6,756 bases of DNA. Source: Paludibacter sp. (GTDB lineage: Bacteria > Bacteroidota > Bacteroidia > Bacteroidales > Paludibacteraceae). Below are positions 4,001-6,756 of the stretch, piece by piece (the first letter of the stretch is position 1; each line of letters starts with the position of its first letter). Location: contig WRGS01000138.1 of assembly GCA_009787075.1 (NCBI GenBank), forward strand, positions 1 through 6,756, written 5' to 3'. The position numbers were made by a program, and so were the translations under genes. The notes under the pieces were generated by a model. It was not told where the DNA came from. It was given only the letters and a program-made list of their open reading frames with translations, and ran no database searches.

Positions 4001-6756
4001 AGATATGAGGAAATGAAAAGTCCGTCGCGCAAAAAATCTTTAGTTGCGACAATGACATAAGTTCCTTTGCCGTTTTTAATCGGTATTTGTTTGTGGTCAA
4101 TCCATTTATTGCCGCTTTCGATATGCAAAATCGCTGTGGATTCTTCCCAACTACTTAAAAATGAAATGATTATCTGTTCGCCAACCTGATACGATTTTTT
4201 CTCCGTTTGAACGGAATAAAAATTATTATCAGCAGAAGAAAGGTTTTTATCATCAAGAATTTCAACTGTTTGCATTGTGCGGATTGTATCTTTTTCATAA
4301 ATCGTATATGCCTCAATCTGATAAAAACCTTTTGATAAACGATTAATACGCACAGAATCAGACTTTTGCGTGTCGAAATCAAAAGTTTGCACGCCGCCGC
4401 GTTTCCATTTGTCAATGTTCATTTCGTCGGCAGAATAGGGCAAATGCGGAAAATACTGCACAAAAGTTTTTTCGTCATATAATTGATAATCAAAGTTTTC
4501 AATTTGGTTATAATCATCATAATAATCATTATATTGATAACTTTGGCTAATTTTATTCGGCAACAAAATTCTGTTTGGCGTAATAAGTTGAGTTACAACG
4601 ATTTTTCCTTTTGAATCTTCTCTGACGCCGTTGAGATTTGTAGATTTTACTGTAATTTGATTAAAATCTTTTTGCAACGATTTTTGTGGAATTTGCAGAG
4701 TCAGCATTTTTGGCAAATCGCCGATTGTAACGCTCTGCTGCGCAGAATGTGTTTCGCCGTTGACGTCGGTTACATCTGCAAAAACGGTGTAAGTATAAGT
4801 GCGGTATCCGCTTGCTTCCTTATTGTTTTTGGGAATTGCTTTGAAAGAAATTTCAAATTTTCCGTTTTCATCTGTTGTTGTTTCGCTTTGTATAATTGTT
4901 TCATTATTAGCGGGTTGAGGCGGATACCACCAGCGGTAATACGGAAAAATTTCTATTCTTTCCACTCGGTAAATTACTTTTGCATCTGAAATCGGCGCGC
5001 CTGCGTAACTTTCGGCTTTACCGCTTGTTTTCACTTCTTTTTCCAGAACAAATTCGCCTTTGAGCGCGTCCATAGCAACATCAAATTTCGGGCGTTTGTA
5101 TTCTTCCACGCGAATTGCCCCGTAATTATACAGGCAACGCAATGCAAAATTTCCTGTAAGTCCATTTTGCGGTAAAACAAACTCGCCGAAAATACTGCCG
5201 TAATCGTTGGAGGTTAAAGTTAATTCTGAAATTTTTTGTCCGTTAAAATCTATCAAATCAACCGTAACTTTCCTGTTTTTAATTATATTAGCATCATTTT
5301 TAAATTTAGAATATAAAATTGCCTTAAAATAAACCGTTTGTCCGGGGCGGTAAATAGCGCGGTCAAGAAAAAAATCACAATGAGTTTCAGTTTCTTTTTC
5401 ATCTGATTTATAAAAATTTCTACCGCTTAATGCAAGATAATTTTTTGAATCAGGATTATACAAATAATAAGTATTATCATGGTAAGTTTTAGAGCCTGTC
5501 AAACTAAAAATGCCGTTTTCATCGGTTTTCAATACGAATTCATTATTTGCATCTTTATTGTAAAACGAAATTGATTTATTAGCCTGCGCCTCGCCCATTC
5601 GGCGGTTGAGCAATTGAAACAAATTATTTTCCAAATTAACAGTTGTCCATTCATCCACATAAAATTCAATCGAATTGAGTGCATATTGATTATTTTCTTT
5701 TACGCTTTTCATTTCGGGGTTGTTTGCCAAATCAATTTTATAATATCCTGCAGGCAGTCCGTCGAGTTTTATAATGGTTGAATGTTGTAAAAAATCGTCA
5801 AATTTCTGCAACTCAAAAACTCCTGATTTATAAAGAATTGAGTTTTTGTCAATACATTTATTGGTTTTATTAATTTCCTGTTTGTATTGATAAATCCTGT
5901 AATAAACCTTATCAACATTTGTAGCCCTTACATTAACTGCAATCGGCGTATTTGGTAAATTAAATTCATCTATATAAACTTGTACAACAGACATTTGTAT
6001 CTCGGAGGTCAAACTTTTTGCATTTTCAGTCCATTTATTATTTTTATCAAATTTAACATTTTGGCAAATTTCAAAAGCGCGTTTTTTGTCGCCGTTGTCG
6101 CTATAAATTCGAGCGGCACAATAATATAGAAAGGCAGAAAACGGTTCGGATTTATATTGGTCGGCAAGCGCGAGAATATCATTTTCATTCTCCCTGATTT
6201 TCTGTAATTTAAAATTCAAAAAAGCCGATTTATCGCTGTCGTCTTTGTGGAACGCGATTAAATTTTCATACAAATTGGAAATTTTATTATTATTTTCTTT
6301 GTCGTAGTTAAGAATATTATTACCTAAAACATTGATGTAACGAACAGTAAGCACATCGTAAATCGTTGGAAATAAATTAATATCTTCGGTAGAAGTAAGA
6401 ATTTGCTTCCATTTTTCCGTTTTTTCTTTTTGCAAAATTTTTGAATTTTTCACAGATTCCTCGTACAGATTCATGCTTTTTTGCAAAAGTTGCTTGCTCG
6501 ACCATTCTGCAATATCTTTCGGCAATGAATCCAATTCGGTTATGCTGCGCCTTTGCCAGCGCGTATTTTGTTCGTACTGCTGATAAATATTCGCCAGCAG
6601 CGATTGCAGAACGGATTTTATCGCTCCGTTGAATTGCGGAATTTCACGTTCAAAATCGTTGATTGCAATTTTGTAGTTGTTGTCGTCTGCGGTTTCCTGC
6701 GTTTGCGCCAAAATCTGCGACTTATACAACAACGATTTTACAACTTCATCGCCTTT
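1009..6756 (-). CDS. Large alpha-2-macroglobulin family protein (thioester type), 5' end cut by the window
   Basis: Bacterial A2Ms are extracytoplasmic protease traps: cleavage of a bait region exposes an internal thioester that captures the attacker. The frame is open to base 6756, so the TTG at 6732 is not the true start. 1915 codons are visible, and by comparison with the family probably 60-80 residues including a signal sequence are missing. Numbering from the edge: 1 to about 250 is helical, repeat-like and typical of long Bacteroidetes forms; about 264-460 holds macroglobulin-like beta domains; the MG2 domain starts with DRAIYRPGQ (465-473); next come YKRPKF (about 550) and RWWYPP (608-613) blocks; the bait region is about 1042-1118; the A2M core begins at QETAFFYPN (1121-1129) and includes PNLPRFLREGD. 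The thioester motif CSEQ (C1350-Q1353) starts the alpha-helical thioester domain (to about 1650, with NSDGGFAWF). The C-terminal MG10 domain holds DMRAAGFEP (1827-1835). No frameshift is seen. A partner such as the PBP1C gene of enterobacteria is not visible. Odd points are the calcium-loop-like motif in the bait and a Tyr/Asp-rich stretch at 740-749. Confidence 0.95.
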   Translation of the reverse strand, partial: KGDEVVKSLLYKSQILAQTQETADDNNYKIAINDFEREIPQFNGAIKSVLQSLLANIYQQYEQNTRWQRRSITELDSLPKDIAEWSSKQLLQKSMNLYEESVKNSKILQKEKTEKWKQILTSTEDINLFPTIYDVLTVRYINVLGNNILNYDKENNNKISNLYENLIAFHKDDSDKSAFLNFKLQKIRENENDILALADQYKSEPFSAFLYYCAARIYSDNGDKKRAFEICQNVKFDKNNKWTENAKSLTSEIQMSVVQVYIDEFNLPNTPIAVNVRATNVDKVYYRIYQYKQEINKTNKCIDKNSILYKSGVFELQKFDDFLQHSTIIKLDGLPAGYYKIDLANNPEMKSVKENNQYALNSIEFYVDEWTTVNLENNLFQLLNRRMGEAQANKSISFYNKDANNEFVLKTDENGIFSLTGSKTYHDNTYYLYNPDSKNYLALSGRNFYKSDEKETETHCDFFLDRAIYRPGQTVYFKAILYSKFKNDANIIKNRKVTVDLIDFNGQKISELTLTSNDYGSIFGEFVLPQNGLTGNFALRCLYNYGAIRVEEYKRPKFDVAMDALKGEFVLEKEVKTSGKAESYAGAPISDAKVIYRVERIEIFPYYRWWYPPQPANNETIIQSETTTDENGKFEISFKAIPKNNKEASGYRTYTYTVFADVTDVNGETHSAQQSVTIGDLPKMLTLQIPQKSLQKDFNQITVKSTNLNGVREDSKGKIVVTQLITPNRILLPNKISQSYQYNDYYDDYNQIENFDYQLYDEKTFVQYFPHLPYSADEMNIDKWKRGGVQTFDFDTQKSDSVRINRLSKGFYQIEAYTIYEKDTIRTMQTVEILDDKNLSSADNNFYSVQTEKKSYQVGEQIIISFLSSWEESTAILHIESGNKWIDHKQIPIKNGKGTYVIVATKDFLRDGLFISSYLLKENGYKQVNFAISVADKPRDLKITTKTFRDKIKPGEKQTWELTISGADKDKIAAEVLTTMYDFSLDKFAVNSFNFNPFSYYTYGNLYSSIRLNKYNSLSANLSPQNKSLNYYYPNFIDLQNFSSYGGGMIYRSKASSKMYANSSDVLDEVSEQSSVIDFYGREMKEASDSDHDGVSDVRDEETSKATDNKDDKIQIRSNLQETAFFYPNLYTDEKGDIKFTFTSPEALTKWKLLILAHTQDLQSGTAEFYTQTQKELMVVPNLPRFLREGDEVVISAKINNLSGKDIKGYVSLEMKDDITGEVLPEFVKKNAKDIFIEKGKNAEASFRFSVPKGVNILNYKIIAVSQSNEFSDGEQGVLPVLPNRMLVTETMPIFAKEGQTKTFKLDKLVNNSAASSTLENFNLTLELTTNPLWLAVMSLPYLREYPYECSEQIFSRLYGNVLSTYIVNSNPKIKNVFDNWNKAGHNVSELEQNQELKNILLEETPWVREAQNQTEQRKRLAVLFNLNKMSQEFEATQQKLIKRQNSDGGFAWFDGGQSSPYISGHIVQGFGQLRKMLSNNYDNYINAKMKDLIKKSIQFIDSEQVKAIKKQEAYIKKHGGKIDGKDFIHYYYVRSFWKNEFPLPQEAKKYLDDINKSISEYFTTYDLQRKAMIATTLWRYGFSESAKKIINNLKETSVEADEMGMYWKNNRAGWLWYQSPVEAQSKAIEAFAEISAEKTANIEEMKIWLMKNRQTNAWNSTKATTDAVYSLITFGKDWSNAEEGVNVWVGDKEFVSSGKANNKVSNNIMNSSEFPPKTEVYTNGYIKTSWAGKEISSEKGIVKVQKTSAGTMWGGLFWQYFENLDKITQANSNVKMEKSLFIKKNTDTGQKLIPISSDMQVKIGDLITVRLVINVDRDMEYIHVKDMRAAGFEPVNVSSGYKYQNGCSYYESTRDAATNFFFERMIKGIYVFEYDVRANNAGTFSNGITTLQNMYAPEMSCHSQGIKITIDKEQ
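2698..2709 (-). other. Thioester motif CSEQ of the alpha-2-macroglobulin
   Basis: The codons TGT AGC GAA CAG encode C1350-S-E-Q1353 in the context PYECSEQIFSRLYGN. The family's CxEQ signature forms a Cys-Gln thioester that reacts with nucleophiles on a captured protease. Both bond-forming residues are present, so this is the reactive type rather than the thioester-less type found in some bacterial paralogues. Confidence 0.9.
3403..3633 (-). other. Predicted bait region of the A2M with a thrombospondin-3/OmpA-linker-like calcium loop
   Basis: Residues about 1042-1118 lie directly before the conserved A2M core (QETAFFYPN) and look unstructured. They begin with a glycine-rich SSYGGG, followed by a polar stretch rich in Lys, Arg, Ser, Asp and Glu with many possible protease sites. 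This is where the bait lies in the family. Inside it, residues 1089-1102 read DSDHDGVSDVRDEE (3451-3492), matching DxDxDGVxDxxDxE as in thrombospondin type-3 repeats and the linkers of Bacteroidetes OmpA-like proteins. Only one full loop is present. Calcium binding is inferred from the motif alone. Confidence 0.6.

Noticed and set aside
6730..6732. TTG as the start codon of the alpha-2-macroglobulin
   Set aside because: Eight further in-frame codons reach the window edge without a stop, there is no signal peptide after the TTG, and family members begin well upstream. The gene is truncated by the window.

Overview
The window looks like chromosomal DNA of an AT-rich Bacteroidota bacterium, probably Bacteroidales-like. 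Three things point there: a promoter of the Bacteroidetes type (TTTG, 19 bp, TAtcTTTa), weak or absent Shine-Dalgarno sequences, and a very long (>1900 aa) alpha-2-macroglobulin of the kind common in that phylum. No IS element, tRNA, rRNA or CRISPR array is visible.

All three genes lie on the minus strand. In transcription order, right to left, they are: (1) a giant alpha-2-macroglobulin-family protein whose first residues lie beyond the right edge (1009-6756); (2) pssA, an intact CDP-diacylglycerol--serine O-phosphatidyltransferase (250-930); and (3) the first 27 codons of a gene running off the left edge (1-83). The start of gene 3 reads like the N-terminus of an AAA/DUF4143-type ATPase, just before its Walker A loop. 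Coding density is high. The gaps are 78 bp (A2M to pssA), holding an imperfect 48-nt hairpin, and 166 bp (pssA to ATPase), filled almost entirely by regulatory-looking DNA.

The 166-bp gap is the most structured non-coding piece. Four copies of a 17-bp dyad (TTTGTAA-N3-TTnCAAA) recur at exactly 33-bp intervals. The copy nearest the ATPase gene sits inside its predicted promoter, covering the -33 element and much of the spacer. This is the layout of an operator array controlling the ATPase gene.

The alpha-2-macroglobulin keeps an intact CxEQ thioester motif, so it is expected to be a working extracytoplasmic protease trap. Its bait region carries a DxDxDGxxD calcium-loop-like motif, which I regard as unusual. 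pssA commits CDP-diacylglycerol to phosphatidylserine and then phosphatidylethanolamine. No functional link between these three genes can be shown from this window beyond shared orientation and closeness.
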